A stretch of 64,000 nt of DNA from Ruminococcaceae bacterium BL-6 (GCA_902810075.1 LR778135.1:1922001-1986000), one strand, 5' to 3'. Shown: positions 42,990-51,916, numbered from the stretch's first letter. Numbers and translations are program-made. The notes: generated by a model from the letters alone, not told the origin.

Positions 42990-44648
42990 TCAGGAAACAA
43001 TATCGGTATAGATGAAGTTATAAGAAGTACCGATATAATAGGGCTTGAAATCTTTGACGCGGTTATCATCCCACAGCGCCATATTGCGTGTCGCGCTTAT
43101 GGAGATGATCGGCAGGTCGTCGCACACGATCTTTTCGGCGGCGAACAGGTGATCCATGCGCTTCTTGACATCCTTCTCCGTCTTGGCCGCTTCCATTTCC
43201 TTGTCGTAATCGGCGTTGCTGTATTGCGAATAGTTGTAGCCGGCTCCCGTCTGGAAAAGCTCCAGATAAGACACGGGGTCGTCGTAGTCGGGCACCCAGC
43301 CGGTATACATCATCTCGAATTTCTCGGCGGCCTGGTTGTCGTAAAGGACGGCATAGGGCACGGGATCCAGCGTGACATTGACGCCCAGATTCTTCTTCCA
43401 CTGGGCCTGAAGGACCTCTACGATTTTACGGACACTCTCCCCTTCGGCGTAGCTCAGCTTAAAGGAAATTTTGGATGGATCAGAAACGCCCAGCGTGCTC
43501 ATGGCTTTCTGCAGGTACTCCTTGGCCTTGGCGGTGTCGCCGGTCTCGGGATAGGGGTCAAAGGGGTAATCCTTGCCAAAGGTGCTGGTGGGGCCGGGCA
43601 GCACGGGCAGAACCAGGCGGCTGACCGGCTCGGGGATATTTGCCCTTGCCATGGCCACGTAATCCTTACGGCTGATACCGTAGCTCAGCGCCTTGCGGAA
43701 ATCCTTGTTCTGCAGCGCGGTGTTGCTGCTCTTCAGATTCATCTGCAGATAGTCGATGGAGCCGTTATAATACAGCTGGGCCTTATCCCGGTACTGATCG
43801 GCGGCGGCGACTGGAACATCCACGTAGTCCAGCTTTCCGGTCTCGTACATGCCGATCGGGGTGTTGGGATCGGTGAGAACGGAAATCTCCACCTTATCCA
43901 GCTTCACCTTGTCCTTGTTCCAGTAATTTTCGTTTTTGGTAAGCACAAGCTTGTTGTCCTGTGCCCACTCGGTCAGCTTATAAGGCCCGTTGTAGACGTT
44001 TTTGTCCGGGGTTGCGGCAAAATCCTTGCCGTACTTCTCCACCAGGTCCTTTCTGCAGGGCACAAAGGCGGCGCCGGAGAGCATGGTCGGAAAATAGGGC
44101 GCCGGGGTCGCCAGGACGACCACCACGGTTTTGTCGTCGGGGGCGGAAATGCCCAGATCCTTGACGGGCACCTTCCCCGCGGCCACTTCCTTGCCGTTTT
44201 TCACCACTTCGCCCAAATAGGCGCCGGGGGCCGCGGTGGCGGGATCCACCAGACGCTGGAAGCCGTACACGCAGTCTTCTGCGGTGACCGTTTTTCCGTC
44301 GCTCCACTTGGCGTCGCTCCTGAGGTGGAAGGTGTAGGTGAGGCCGTCGTCGGAGACATCGTAGCTTTCGGCCACGCCGGGCTCCACCTTACCGTTGTTG
44401 TTGCGCATCAGGCCGTCGAACAGATGGTAGCTCATGGTGGCGGTGTACATGGAGTTGGCCTTTTTCGGATCCATGGTGGGAGGGTTGTTGTTCATAGAAA
44501 ACCGGAAGACCTTTTCCCCTTTTGCAGCGGTCCCGCTCTGCGCGGAAGACTGCGTTCCGCCCCCGCCGCCGGGGGTGGAGCATCCGGCCAGCGTGCCGAG
44601 AACCATTGTCAGTGCAAGTGCCACACACAGAATTTTCCTTCTTTTCAT
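42990..44648 (-). CDS. oppA: Oligopeptide-binding lipoprotein 4 (OppA-like, SBP family 5), first gene of the operon
   Basis: The 552-residue paralogue starts at ATG 44648 (MKRRKILCVALALTMVLGTL) with lipobox LAGCS; the longer upstream frame has no ribosome binding site, while GGAGGCATAGCA precedes this ATG. The family-5 motifs are as in the other copies. It is promoter-proximal and shares an identical 533-bp core with copy 1. Being first, it is probably the most abundant of the four. Confidence 0.95.
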   Translation of the reverse strand: MKRRKILCVALALTMVLGTLAGCSTPGGGGGTQSSAQSGTAAKGEKVFRFSMNNNPPTMDPKKANSMYTATMSYHLFDGLMRNNNGKVEPGVAESYDVSDDGLTYTFHLRSDAKWSDGKTVTAEDCVYGFQRLVDPATAAPGAYLGEVVKNGKEVAAGKVPVKDLGISAPDDKTVVVVLATPAPYFPTMLSGAAFVPCRKDLVEKYGKDFAATPDKNVYNGPYKLTEWAQDNKLVLTKNENYWNKDKVKLDKVEISVLTDPNTPIGMYETGKLDYVDVPVAAADQYRDKAQLYYNGSIDYLQMNLKSSNTALQNKDFRKALSYGISRKDYVAMARANIPEPVSRLVLPVLPGPTSTFGKDYPFDPYPETGDTAKAKEYLQKAMSTLGVSDPSKISFKLSYAEGESVRKIVEVLQAQWKKNLGVNVTLDPVPYAVLYDNQAAEKFEMMYTGWVPDYDDPVSYLELFQTGAGYNYSQYSNADYDKEMEAAKTEKDVKKRMDHLFAAEKIVCDDLPIISISATRNMALWDDNRVKDFKPYYIGTSYNFIYTDIVS

Positions 44649-45004
44649 TGCTATGCCTCCTTTAAATTGATTGACCATGATCAAACCGCAGAAAACCAGT
44701 GACCGGAAGAAGATGAGCAAAACCAGCTACGCCCAATGGAATAACCTTCGCGGGGAAAACACAGAAGAAGCTCCGTCTCCCTATCCCTAAAAAATGGAGG
44801 CGTCCTCTTCCGGCAAATCCATGTTTATCTTCTATGGCCACCGCTTTATCCCTTTTAAAAAGTTTTTAGAAACTCAGTTTTTGATTCATATTCATAAAAT
44901 TCCAATATGGCACAATTGACGTATTGATCGGGATGCAAATTAAAATACACTATTTTTACATAATTAATATAATTTTTTTATTAATATGATACATCTTTTC
45001 TAAT
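44649..45004 (-). other. Long 5' leader of the opp operon
   Basis: About 350 nt separate the predicted transcription start from the first binding-protein gene. It is AT-rich in its first half. No T-box, known riboswitch or leader ORF is recognised. Confidence 0.4.
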
Positions 45005-45033
45005 AGTATAAGCACCTGAATTTCAAATGTCAA
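45005..45033 (-). promoter_or_regulatory. Promoter of the opp operon
   Basis: On the minus strand TTGACA (45033-45028), 17 bp, TATACT (45010-45005). Confidence 0.75.
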
Positions 45034-45162
45034 TACCAAAAAAGAACACAATTTCATTTATATGAATTGTCCATATGGATTTCATGCAAAATTACGGCTT
45101 GCTGTTTTACGGAGATCGAGGCCTGCGGCCCGGCCGTTTTTTAAGAAACGGCTACAAAAACC

Positions 45163-45221
45163 AAAAAGGCAAGGGCGCCCCGGGGTTTCATTTAAAAACC
45201 CTTAGGCGCCCTTGCCTTTTT
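45163..45221 (-). terminator. Terminator of the M24 peptidase gene
   Basis: AAAAAGGCAAGGGCGCC (45163-45179) is perfectly inverted at 45205-45221, with further pairing GGGTTT/AAACCC inside. A- and T-runs make it bidirectional. Confidence 0.85.
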
Positions 45222-45263
45222 CTATTATGTCGTATGGAATCGGCTTCGTGCCTCTTCTTAATT

Positions 45264-46523
45264 TCAGCCGCGTCCCCCGGCCATGACCGCTTCGACCTCT
45301 TCAATCGTACGCGGAACGTCGGCGGACAGGTTGACGCATCCATCCTCCGTGACCAGACAATTGTCCTCTACGCGGAAGCCGATGCCCCACTCCTGCACAT
45401 AAATGCCAATATCGACGCAGAACACCATTCCGGGCGATACGGGACGGGTCATATCTACCGCGTCATGGACATCGTAGCCCACATGATGCGCTCCGCCGTG
45501 CCACATATACTTGCCGATTTCGTCGTAGCTGCTCAGAAGCCCCAGCTTTTTGAGCTGCTCGCAGCAGTATTTATGGGAAATGACGTCGACATCCGCCATG
45601 GGGATTCCCGGCTTTATGGTGTGGAACATGTGCTCCGAGGTATTGTAAGCGCAGGTGTAAAGCTGGCGCTGGCGTTCGGTGAACTTTCCGTTGCAGGGCC
45701 AGCCCCTGGACACGTCGTTGCACTCGTTGTCCCAGCAGGCGCCGACATCATTGAGGATCATGTCGCCGTCTTTGGCCTGGCCTGTGTAGCTGTAATAATG
45801 AATGCAGAAATTGTTCTCGCCGGCGGAAATAATGGACGGGAAGGCCGGCGCCAGCACCCCGCGGCTTGTGAGGGCGTGGTCGTAGACGGCCTTGTACTCA
45901 TACTCGTACATGCCGGGCTTCGAAGCGCGCATCATCGCTTCAATTCCCGCCTTGGTGACCTTCATGGCCTTCTTCATGGCATCAATTTCACAAGGCTTTT
46001 TGATGGTCCGCTGGATGCAGAGCTGCCTGTGATAATTTGTCACGCGGAGGAAGGGATAGGCTTCCGACACATGCCCGGCGAAGCGGTAGGCAGCGTCGTC
46101 CTCGTCCCCAGGCAGGTTCTTGTAAAGATCCAGCGCCAACGTATGTATTTTTCCGGAAGACACCGCCCGGTGAAAAGCAGCCGTAAAGGTATCCACCGAC
46201 GCAATCTGCTTCACACCGCTCTTCTCGCGGATCTCGTCGGGCTTGAGCCGCCGGCCGGTCCACCGTTCGGCATGGGGATCCGGCGGAAGGGAAAATATCG
46301 TTTCGCTCACCCCGCCGGCACTCTTCTCCGCCATGAGGATGAACTCGTGGGGTTCCCCGCCGCCCAGGCCGGTGAGATATACAAAGTTGCGGTTGGCGAA
46401 AAACGAATAATAAGCATCCGCCGACTGCCTCGGCGCACTGCCCGCAAACGACAGCAGCAATGTCCCCGGTTCCAGCGTATCGTAAAGGGTCGCGCGGTTT
46501 TCCATATGAAACGATTGATTCAT
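45264..46523 (-). CDS. pepP: M24-family Xaa-Pro aminopeptidase
   Basis: The 419-residue protein has an aminopeptidase P N-terminal domain (residues about 1-160) and a pita-bread metallopeptidase domain. Of the five metal ligands, Asp (ILNDVGA), Asp (CNDVSRG), His (GGAHHVGYDVHD) and the last Glu (GFRVEDN) are present. The first Glu of the usual VEPGIY motif is Asp here (CVDIGIYV). Such enzymes release N-terminal residues before proline, which suits cleavage of peptides imported by the adjacent opp system. It has GGAGG 11 nt before the ATG. Activity may be altered by the Glu-to-Asp change. Confidence 0.88.
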   Translation of the reverse strand: MNQSFHMENRATLYDTLEPGTLLLSFAGSAPRQSADAYYSFFANRNFVYLTGLGGGEPHEFILMAEKSAGGVSETIFSLPPDPHAERWTGRRLKPDEIREKSGVKQIASVDTFTAAFHRAVSSGKIHTLALDLYKNLPGDEDDAAYRFAGHVSEAYPFLRVTNYHRQLCIQRTIKKPCEIDAMKKAMKVTKAGIEAMMRASKPGMYEYEYKAVYDHALTSRGVLAPAFPSIISAGENNFCIHYYSYTGQAKDGDMILNDVGACWDNECNDVSRGWPCNGKFTERQRQLYTCAYNTSEHMFHTIKPGIPMADVDVISHKYCCEQLKKLGLLSSYDEIGKYMWHGGAHHVGYDVHDAVDMTRPVSPGMVFCVDIGIYVQEWGIGFRVEDNCLVTEDGCVNLSADVPRTIEEVEAVMAGGRG

Positions 46524-47198
46524 CTTTCAGTTGGCCTCCATCTTTATATTTTCAGCCGCATGTACCTGCGGCCGACTTGCTTGATAAAGGCAATTTCACC
46601 ATCGAAAATTTCCCCTTCCGGGCTATGCGGCAGGCCCCGGCGCGGGCCCGGATCATCATCTCTGAAAGATTTGCGGGAAATGGATTTGGGGTGAAATGTC
46701 CGGATATGTAAAAGTGCTGTAAAAGATTTCACATCTGTGAAATCTTTTATGGACAATGCGAACGAGCTTAAAATTTAATATTTTTCCCTTTGCAGAGCAG
46801 CCAGGCAGAGCCTTCAAAATGGACTCTCGTAGGCGCGCCGCTCAAGGCGTGCGGATGAGCAAAAAGGACATCAAACAGCTTTCCGAAAAAGACGGCCTTT
46901 CTCCGGACCAAGCGCGCGCGGCATCCTCTCGGAAGGGAGCCGTCCCAGGGCAAAAGGCCCTGTTATCCGCTTATGGATCTTTCTGCTCCCAGATGGGCTC
47001 CGATCCGGATCGGAGCGATCCTCGCAGGCAACATATAGTGCCCGTTTTACCTGTTCATACTAATGAATTTATTTTCATTGGGTCAAGCATATCACACGAA
47101 AAGCCGTCTGTCAATGAGATTACGCACATAAAAAATGGCCGATTCCCAAATGGTTAACCCTGCCGGCGAAGAAACGTCCCAGCGGGGTTTCCTGAAAA
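46524..47198. other. Intergenic region without a supported gene
   Basis: It holds the palindromes at 46720-46749 and GCTCCGATCC-GGATCGGAGC (46997-47016). A 70-codon minus-strand frame (46756-46544) ends 20 bp before the M24 gene but has no family resemblance. Nothing else is seen. Confidence 0.5.
46720..46749. promoter_or_regulatory. Palindrome with 13-bp arms upstream of the M24 gene
   Basis: TAAAAGATTTCAC-ATCT-GTGAAATCTTTTA. The short T-run and lack of a nearby upstream gene make an operator or a bidirectional terminator equally possible. Confidence 0.55.
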
Positions 47199-47200
47199 TT

Positions 47201-47222
47201 CCATCCGAACCGCGCCGGATGG
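47201..47222 (-). terminator. Terminator of the tetR-nitroreductase operon
   Basis: CCATCCG-N8-CGGATGG directly after the stop codon, followed on the minus strand by AATTTTC. Confidence 0.6.
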
Positions 47223-48422
47223 CTATTCCCCGGCGACCAGGTCCATCACGTCGCGCCGCATGCTCTGCGGCACTGTTTTCGTCGGCCTGCCCACGCGGAC
47301 CAGCATTTGAATCGTCTCTCCGCCGGGAGCGTAGTCCCGGTGGATGCCGTGATAAAGCCCGCTCATTTCGGGATATTCCTCCAGAACCTGGCTGAGCGGC
47401 TGCACGGCAAGTCCCTGCCGCTGGGCTTCCAGAACCAGTCTGCTGTACAGCATGCCGCTCTTCACCTGGCTGGAGCGGGTGTTGTCCTTCGTAAGGATCA
47501 GGGCATAGGCGGGCGTATGGTCCACCGAGGCCTTCGTGGACCGGATCATCAGATCCGACGCGGATTTTCCGCTGTTCATGGAAGGAAAAAGGGTGACCAA
47601 GCCCTGCATCAGGTGCTTCATGATTCCGGAAGTCCCCTGCCCTTCGACCGAAAAGCCATAGCGATATTTGTTTTTCTCGGATTCATTCGGGCGGAAGATG
47701 ACCTCCGTTTCTTTCATCACACGCTCCACGCCCGCCTCGACGGCGGCCCCTTTGACCGCATAGTCCCCCAGCTTGGTTCCGTTTTCCCGATCCTGAAAGA
47801 CCTTGACGGAGAGCGTATCATCCGTGCCGATCTTTTCCAGCGCATCGATCTGTCCGGCGTTCAGCTTCTCCGATTGATACGGCGCCCTGTTTGTATCCGG
47901 CAAAAACATGCCGCCATAAAGAGAGGTGGCCTGGGGAGCCGCCCTGGTCAGCGTGATCTTTGCCACCGGCACGTCATCCATGCTTTCCTCCAGCTTTTGC
48001 TCATCATAGCCGCCCTGGGGGAACGGCTCGATCTTCGTCCGATCCCCCGACTGATCCCCGGCAACCCTGACATATTCCAAAAAGGCGCCCTGCGTAACCA
48101 TCATCTGCCGCGAGAGCGGGTCCACTTCTTTGGTCAGGCGGTCGCTGTCGGCGTATAAATAAAATACCATGGGATCGTCCCGGTCCAGACGGATCTTCCA
48201 CGGCTGCATGTTGTGGCCGTTCGCCGCCAGCAGCCCGTGCGCCGCAAGCCGGATTCTGGGATCGCCAAATTTTTCGGCGTAGCTCTTTTCCCACGGTTCC
48301 AGATAGGCGGGTTTCTGAAAAACGCCGCTGATCTGGAACAAAGCCGCCGCTGCAATTCCAACCAAAATAACGATGCCGATCAGGATAACGCCCATTTTCT
48401 TCAGCAATCCTTTCCTTTTCAC
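47223..48422 (-). CDS. Membrane-anchored Acg-like nitroreductase-family protein
   Basis: The 399-residue protein has one N-terminal membrane helix (MGVILIGIVILVGIAAAALF) and an extracytoplasmic domain like the Acg family of nitroreductase-fold proteins: AAHGLLAANGHNMQPWKIRL near residue 60 and IQMLVRVGRPTK at the end. Acg proteins bind flavin but usually lack classical nitroreductase activity; sequestering FMN has been suggested for mycobacterial Acg. GTG 48422 follows GGAGG after 6 nt, 1 bp beyond the tetR stop, so it is the regulated partner of that gene. The substrate is unknown. Confidence 0.78.
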   Translation of the reverse strand: MKRKGLLKKMGVILIGIVILVGIAAAALFQISGVFQKPAYLEPWEKSYAEKFGDPRIRLAAHGLLAANGHNMQPWKIRLDRDDPMVFYLYADSDRLTKEVDPLSRQMMVTQGAFLEYVRVAGDQSGDRTKIEPFPQGGYDEQKLEESMDDVPVAKITLTRAAPQATSLYGGMFLPDTNRAPYQSEKLNAGQIDALEKIGTDDTLSVKVFQDRENGTKLGDYAVKGAAVEAGVERVMKETEVIFRPNESEKNKYRYGFSVEGQGTSGIMKHLMQGLVTLFPSMNSGKSASDLMIRSTKASVDHTPAYALILTKDNTRSSQVKSGMLYSRLVLEAQRQGLAVQPLSQVLEEYPEMSGLYHGIHRDYAPGGETIQMLVRVGRPTKTVPQSMRRDVMDLVAGE

Positions 48423-48423
48423 T

Positions 48424-49104
48424 TTATTCCTCCGTTTCCGTTCGTATGGACCGAATCATCATCGAAAAGCCCTCTGAAACCAAGTCCTCGGGATTGATTC
48501 CATGGTAATTCTCGATATAGTATTTCTTTTTCTTTGCGGTGCGAAATACGCCGACGGTGCAGGCCCATAAGGCAAGCGCCGATTTTTCGACATTCAGGCC
48601 GCCGCGTACGGAGCCTTCCCGAACCCCTCTTTTCAACGCGTCCATCAGGCAGCCCAGAAGCCGTTCTCCCAGCGCGTAGCACTCTTCTTTGGAATGGTCG
48701 GGAATTCCCTTCTGAAAATCGATCGCGTTGTTTTCATACTCCATGATCGCGTCGAAGTAGTCCGGGTGCTGATTGCTGAATCGGTACAAGATGGAAGCGA
48801 TCCGCCTGATTTCCTCAATGGCGTCGGACGCTTTCTCTTTTTGCAGGCCGGATTCCAGCATCTCGAGCAAAAGCCTGTAGCCCCTGATCATGATTTCAAA
48901 GTAAATCTGCTCTTTGCTGCCGAAATACACATACACGGTCCTTTTGCTGTACTCGGCCTCCTTCGCCACATCGTCCATCGTGGCGGAACGATATCCCTTT
49001 GTGAAAAAAATTCTTTCCGCCGCGTCAAGGATATCCTTCCTCCGGATTTCCTTCTCTTTTTCCTTGCGCTCACTGCTCCCCAACGGCCGAGCCCCCTGTT
49101 GCAT
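48424..49104 (-). CDS. TetR/AcrR-family regulator
   Basis: The 226-residue protein has an N-terminal TetR domain (IRRKDILDAAERIFFTKGYR, then SATMDDVAKEAEYSKRTVYVYFGSKEQIY). A ligand domain of the TetR_C_11 kind follows (YRFSNQHPDYFDAIMEYENN). It is first in a two-gene operon with the Acg-like protein. A consensus promoter and a 23-bp palindrome overlap its start, so autoregulation is likely. Confidence 0.92.
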   Translation of the reverse strand: MQQGARPLGSSERKEKEKEIRRKDILDAAERIFFTKGYRSATMDDVAKEAEYSKRTVYVYFGSKEQIYFEIMIRGYRLLLEMLESGLQKEKASDAIEEIRRIASILYRFSNQHPDYFDAIMEYENNAIDFQKGIPDHSKEECYALGERLLGCLMDALKRGVREGSVRGGLNVEKSALALWACTVGVFRTAKKKKYYIENYHGINPEDLVSEGFSMMIRSIRTETEE

Positions 49105-49115
49105 ATAGTTGTTGT

Positions 49116-49138
49116 ATAGTAAACTGATAGTTTACTAT
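49116..49138. promoter_or_regulatory. TetR operator palindrome
   Basis: ATAGTAAAC-TGATA-GTTTACTAT, located between the -10 (49145-49140) and the ATG at 49104. Confidence 0.8.
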
Positions 49139-49139
49139 G

Positions 49140-49168
49140 ATTATAAGAGGTTTCCCCTCTTTTGTCAA
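49140..49168 (-). promoter_or_regulatory. Promoter of tetR-Acg operon
   Basis: On the minus strand TTGACA (49168-49163), 17 bp, TATAAT (49145-49140): both consensus. Confidence 0.85.
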
Positions 49169-49441
49169 TCTCTAAATGGAAAAACTTCTGAAACCGGGGC
49201 AGCCGGCAGGCTTTTATTAAGTGAGCTTTCTTTCTTCCTAAGTTTTCCTGCCACAGCAAGTGTAAAACCTTCGTTAAGCGGCTTGTGCCGGATGGAATAT
49301 GGGCGTAAGATAGGCATAACAGGAAGGTTCATTGAAGCGATCCTTCCGGCGGCAGGCGGGCAAAAAATAAGATGAAATGATTTCCTCGGCCTTCGGAGAG
49401 ACCTATCGTTCAAACAGGAGTTCGTTGTGAGGGACATCAAG

Positions 49442-50296
49442 ATGAAAGAAAAGAAACTCTTCAATCCGGTGACATCCATCCTTATGATTTATTTCGTATG
49501 CTTTGCGTTCAGAGCAGTGGAATATCTGGTGATCCGGACGGATCAAAGCATTTTCGGCGAGGCGTTTCTGCACAAGCTGGCCGGCATCCTGATCCTCGTG
49601 TCGGCGATGCGGTATTTCTCCTTCCGGGGGCCGGAGACAGGCTTTGCAGGACGATCGGCGGGAAAATACGTCCTCTTCGGCCTGCTGCTCGGCGCTGCCG
49701 TATTTCTGATCGCCTATGGAATCGAATTCTTTCTGCAATGGTCGGCGGGCAATCATCCCGCCCTACAGGTCTATGTGACCAGCTATGCGGTCGACGGCAA
49801 CCGGGGCAGGCAAACGGGTCTGCTGTTTTTCGCTTTTTGCATTGCGGGGAATCTCATCAACGTGGCTATGGAGGAAGGCATTTTCCGCGGCCTGTTCCTC
49901 AGGCTTGCCGAAACGAGATATTCCTTTTGGAAAGCGGCGCTTTTTTCGTCTGTTCTTTTTGGCATCTGGCATATTGCGGCGCCCGTGCGCAGCCTGCTGG
50001 ATGGGGAAACAAGCGCGGGCCGGGCGGCACTGTCCGCCCTCATTCTCGTCTTAACTTCGGGGATCGTCGGAATAAAATTCTGCCTGCTGACAAAAATGAC
50101 CGGCTCGCTCTGGATGCCGATGGCCGACCACTTTTTCAATAATACTGTCATTAATATTTTACATGTCGCAGCGGCTTCCGGCGTGGATGAACTGCAGGGA
50201 ATCCGTATCCCGGTTGCGCAGACGGTATCGTTCCTGATCGTCCTCTTCCTTTATTGGAAAAGCGGGGCATGCCGCAGGCGGACGTTCCGGGAATAG
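49442..50296 (+). CDS. CPBP-family intramembrane metalloprotease
   Basis: The 284-residue protein has about seven or eight membrane segments and the three CPBP/Rce1 motifs: [12 protein letters not shown] (EExxxR), FGIWHI (FxxxH) and [12 protein letters not shown] (HxxxN). Family members cleave within the membrane or protect against bacteriocins. The start is ATG 49442 after GAGGG; the GTG at 49427 is an alternative. It is monocistronic with a terminator at 50306-50335. Confidence 0.9.
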   Translation: MKEKKLFNPVTSILMIYFVCFAFRAVEYLVIRTDQSIFGEAFLHKLAGILILVSAMRYFSFRGPETGFAGRSAGKYVLFGLLLGAAVFLIAYGIEFFLQWSAGNHPALQVYVTSYAVDGNRGRQTGLLFFAFCIAGNLINVAMEEGIFRGLFLRLAETRYSFWKAALFSSVLFGIWHIAAPVRSLLDGETSAGRAALSALILVLTSGIVGIKFCLLTKMTGSLWMPMADHFFNNTVINILHVAAASGVDELQGIRIPVAQTVSFLIVLFLYWKSGACRRRTFRE

Positions 50297-50305
50297 CTCC
50301 AACCC

Positions 50306-50335
50306 GCGGCGCTGATCTTGATCGGCGCCGCTTTA
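50306..50335 (+). terminator. Terminator of the CPBP gene
   Basis: GCGGCGC (50306-50312) pairs with GCGCCGC (50325-50331), followed by TTTATT. Confidence 0.75.
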
Positions 50336-50343
50336 TTCGATGG

Positions 50344-50490
50344 ATGAACGGGGGTGAAATTTCATTGGACGACTGGTTTACGATCGAAAAAATCGACCCG
50401 GACACATACGCCGTCAGCGAATACCGGCATTGGGAGCAGACGCACTCCTATCTGGTGCTGGGACGGGAAAAAGCCGCCCTGAGACAATAG
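50344..50490 (+). pseudogene. MBL-fold hydrolase gene fragment (N-terminus only)
   Basis: The 48-residue frame reads WFTIEKIDPDTYAVSEYRHW, then EQTHSYLVLGREKAAL. This is the opening strand pair of a metallo-beta-lactamase-fold hydrolase, in which IDTG(L/M)G would follow. After that it ends in RQ and a stop; the HxHxDH motif and the rest are absent. A deletion has removed the remainder. Confidence 0.65.
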
Positions 50491-50538
50491 TAATCTATAA
50501 TGCTGCCTTTATAGGGACATTAAAGGAGGGCTGAAACG

Positions 50539-51654
50539 ATGTGGTCAAAAGAAAAAATCCAGCACCAAAGGGAATATTTCTCCCAGCAGCGAAGGAACCC
50601 TACCGGTAATTTTACCGAATTCGTTGTAAGGACCTATTATTGTATTGATAAAGCCTGCCGCGCCCATAAGAGCAATTGCTGTTTTGCAGATGAGGTAAAT
50701 AATAACAAAATAAAGAATATTATTTATGAAGGCTATTATCACAATCAACCCGATCACGATTTTAATGCCGTTATCGATGACTGCAAAAGAAATTTGATGG
50801 AAATGGGCTACATACACTTGGAGCATCGAGAGAACCGTGAGATCATCTCCCTGAATAAGCCTTTAGATTTTCTTGCCCCCGGAGAACATGAATCTTATCT
50901 GCAAAAATTTCGAATTCCAAAAGAAACCGAAAACACCGGCGGCGTAGATGTTACTTTTCAACCTGTTACAGACCAAAATACCCTTACAGCATTGTTAAAT
51001 CATATGATAAATCCGGATCGCTGCCGGGATCCATTTGATCAAACACCGCCTGAAGGGACTCCCAAAAAAATTCTGACGGATATCCCCTGTGATCGGTGCG
51101 GAGGCCATTATATATTGAGGGACGGAAGATATGGGCTCTTTTTCGGCTGCAGTAATTTTCCAAAATGTAAAAACTCAAAGAGTGTTGCAGATGTCACGTA
51201 TTCCTTATTTGCCCAAAATGGGATCGATCTCTATGAAGTGGAGATGCCATGCTGGAAATGCGGAAAGAGCATTAAACTGCGTAGCTATTTCCCCCAGCTT
51301 GATTTGATAAAGACTCAGCCTGCGCTTGCTGAGGCGCTGGATCTGTCGGTGATTCGGCTGTCCATCGTAGACTCTTGGGATCAATACCTTACAAAAAAAT
51401 ATAAGGAAATCTATTTGAAGGCAAGTAAAAAAGCTGGCTTCTCCTATGTTGCAAACAATTGTCCCCATTGTCACAGCCTGCAGGGAAGTCAAATGACCCT
51501 GTCAAAAGTATATGACTTCTTATTAACAGCTTTGGAAAATCATACGCTTTCCGATTATGTCGTCGAAACCCTGGATATCAATGAGGCTACATTACCGAAG
51601 GAAGAATGGAGAGAAGCGATCAAGGCAGTTATGGAAAATCAACATCGTTTTTAA
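50539..51654 (+). CDS. Zinc-ribbon protein of unknown function
   Basis: The 371-residue protein has a topoisomerase-type zinc finger near residues 182-215 (CDRCGGHYILRDGRYGLFFG, then CSNFPKCKN). A second Cys4 set follows: CWKCGK near 235 joined to CPHC near 310. Finger 1 is the kind that binds single-stranded DNA at the C-terminus of topoisomerase I. The N-terminal 170 residues match no family I recognise. ATG 50539 follows AAAGGAGGG. No partner gene is adjacent. A nucleic-acid-binding role is inferred only from the finger. Confidence 0.75.
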   Translation: MWSKEKIQHQREYFSQQRRNPTGNFTEFVVRTYYCIDKACRAHKSNCCFADEVNNNKIKNIIYEGYYHNQPDHDFNAVIDDCKRNLMEMGYIHLEHRENREIISLNKPLDFLAPGEHESYLQKFRIPKETENTGGVDVTFQPVTDQNTLTALLNHMINPDRCRDPFDQTPPEGTPKKILTDIPCDRCGGHYILRDGRYGLFFGCSNFPKCKNSKSVADVTYSLFAQNGIDLYEVEMPCWKCGKSIKLRSYFPQLDLIKTQPALAEALDLSVIRLSIVDSWDQYLTKKYKEIYLKASKKAGFSYVANNCPHCHSLQGSQMTLSKVYDFLLTALENHTLSDYVVETLDINEATLPKEEWREAIKAVMENQHRF

Positions 51655-51731
51655 TAAGGGAAAGGATGCCGTCAGATAAAAATTGTTTATATCTTAATAT
51701 ACTATTGTAGGGCATCCCATTGGGCAGCCGC

Positions 51732-51760
51732 TTGACATCCGTTGGCAGCGATGATATGAT
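51732..51760 (+). promoter_or_regulatory. Promoter of the riboswitch-gdx transcript
   Basis: TTGACA (51732-51737), 17 bp, TATGAT (51755-51760). Confidence 0.85.
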
Positions 51761-51767
51761 GAAGTAC

Positions 51768-51862
51768 AGTTTTATAGGGTTCCGCAGCGAAATCGCCGGC
51801 CTGCACCGAGATAAAACGCACAGAATACTGTGTTCACGGAAGGATAAAAGCCTGGGAGATAT
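51768..51862 (+). promoter_or_regulatory. Guanidine-I (ykkC) riboswitch aptamer
   Basis: The conserved elements appear in order: TAGGGTTCCGC near 51775, GCCGGCCTGCACCGAGA near 51795, ACGCACA, and the 3' core ACGGAAGGATAAAAGCCTGG (51836-51855). These are hallmarks of the ykkC guanidine-I class. The 3' end of the aptamer overlaps the terminator stem, so guanidinium binding should prevent termination and switch on gdx. Confidence 0.9.
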
Positions 51863-51891
51863 TCGATATCTCCCAGGCTTTTTTATTTTTT
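51849..51891 (+). terminator. Riboswitch-controlled terminator
   Basis: AGCCTGGGAGATAT (51849-51862) is perfectly inverted at 51866-51879, followed by TTTTTATTTTTT. The 5' arm contains the aptamer's last conserved bases. Confidence 0.88.
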
Positions 51892-51916
51892 GAATTTTTT
51901 AAGAAGGAGTGAAAAC

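Noticed and set aside
37540..44648. Repeated sequence at about 1.8-kb spacing that could suggest a CRISPR or satellite array
   Set aside because: The repeats are the four paralogous binding-protein genes and their spacers.
37699..44702. Long open frames (480-610 codons) on the plus strand across the four binding-protein genes
   Set aside because: They are antisense to clear lipoprotein genes, have no ribosome binding sites, and arise from the biased third codon positions of the GC-rich minus-strand genes.
44649..45004. Possible T-box or amino-acid riboswitch in the opp leader
   Set aside because: No T-box sequence (TGGNACCGCG) or other known aptamer core is present.
46544..46756. 70-codon minus-strand frame just before the M24 gene
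   Set aside because: No recognisable family and no ribosome binding site; part of it is the palindrome at 46720-46749.
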